44,685 nt of DNA from Saccoglossus kowalevskii (Eukaryota > Hemichordata > Enteropneusta > Harrimaniidae). The stretch covers positions 26,537 through 71,221 of the forward strand of contig NW_003116469.1 of assembly GCF_000003605.2 (NCBI RefSeq), given 5' to 3'. The notes below the pieces were generated by a model that was not told where the DNA came from, ran no database searches, and saw only the letters and a list, made by a program, of their open reading frames with translations. The position numbers and the translations under genes are program-made. Shown piece by piece: positions 44,673-44,685 of the stretch; positions within the stretch are counted from its first letter, which is position 1; each line of letters starts with the position of its first letter.

Positions 44673-44685
44673 CATGTATATATAT

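Noticed and set aside
1-44685. CRISPR arrays, prokaryotic operons or a bacterial defence system
   Set aside because: The intron-rich genes and repeat landscape are eukaryotic; no regular direct repeats with unique spacers. The 32-bp array is a contiguous minisatellite without spacers.

Overview
This looks like animal nuclear DNA, probably from a marine invertebrate. The genes are split by many GT-AG introns, the DNA is AT-rich and full of short inverted-repeat elements, and one gene is a cilium gene (IFT46) with close metazoan similarity. The phylum cannot be fixed from the sequence; a lophotrochozoan or invertebrate deuterostome is my guess. Positions 11030-11394 are an assembly gap of Ns.

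Left part (1-12.3 kb). Two tandem minus-strand genes encode secreted proteins of the single-domain poly(3-hydroxybutyrate) (PHB) depolymerase family. Gene A (2743 down to the left edge, 3' part missing) keeps the Ser-Asp-His triad. Gene B (12330-4044) is complete: 11 exons, 370 residues. It has the same exon lengths as gene A for exons 2-4 (123, 198 and 92 nt) and keeps the Asp and the FHGC oxyanion motif. However, the nucleophile Ser is Gly and the catalytic His is Phe, so it reads as an intact pseudoenzyme beside an apparently active paralogue. Their introns hold MITE-like elements, a nested composite repeat and a 32-bp minisatellite whose units often carry a bZIP-type TTACGTCA site.

Middle (12.3-17.6 kb). 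No gene was recognised; there is one decayed tandem repeat.

Centre (17.6-28.5 kb). IFT46, a subunit of intraflagellar transport complex B, lies complete on the minus strand (8 coding exons, 372 residues). Its N-terminus is longer than in vertebrates, and an internal Met in exon 3 lines up with the vertebrate start. Its introns carry a three-copy 295-bp tandem repeat and several dispersed elements.

Right part (28.76-44.7 kb). A plus-strand gene starts 221 bp from IFT46 in the opposite direction, so the two probably share a bidirectional promoter. Exon 1 is clear. Two downstream exons are proposed because their splice phases fit (37943-38088 and 42712-42747). I do not recognise the product. 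The rest is AT-rich intronic or intergenic sequence with MITE-like repeats and a strong excess of the palindrome TACATGTA, which I did not see in the left 18 kb.
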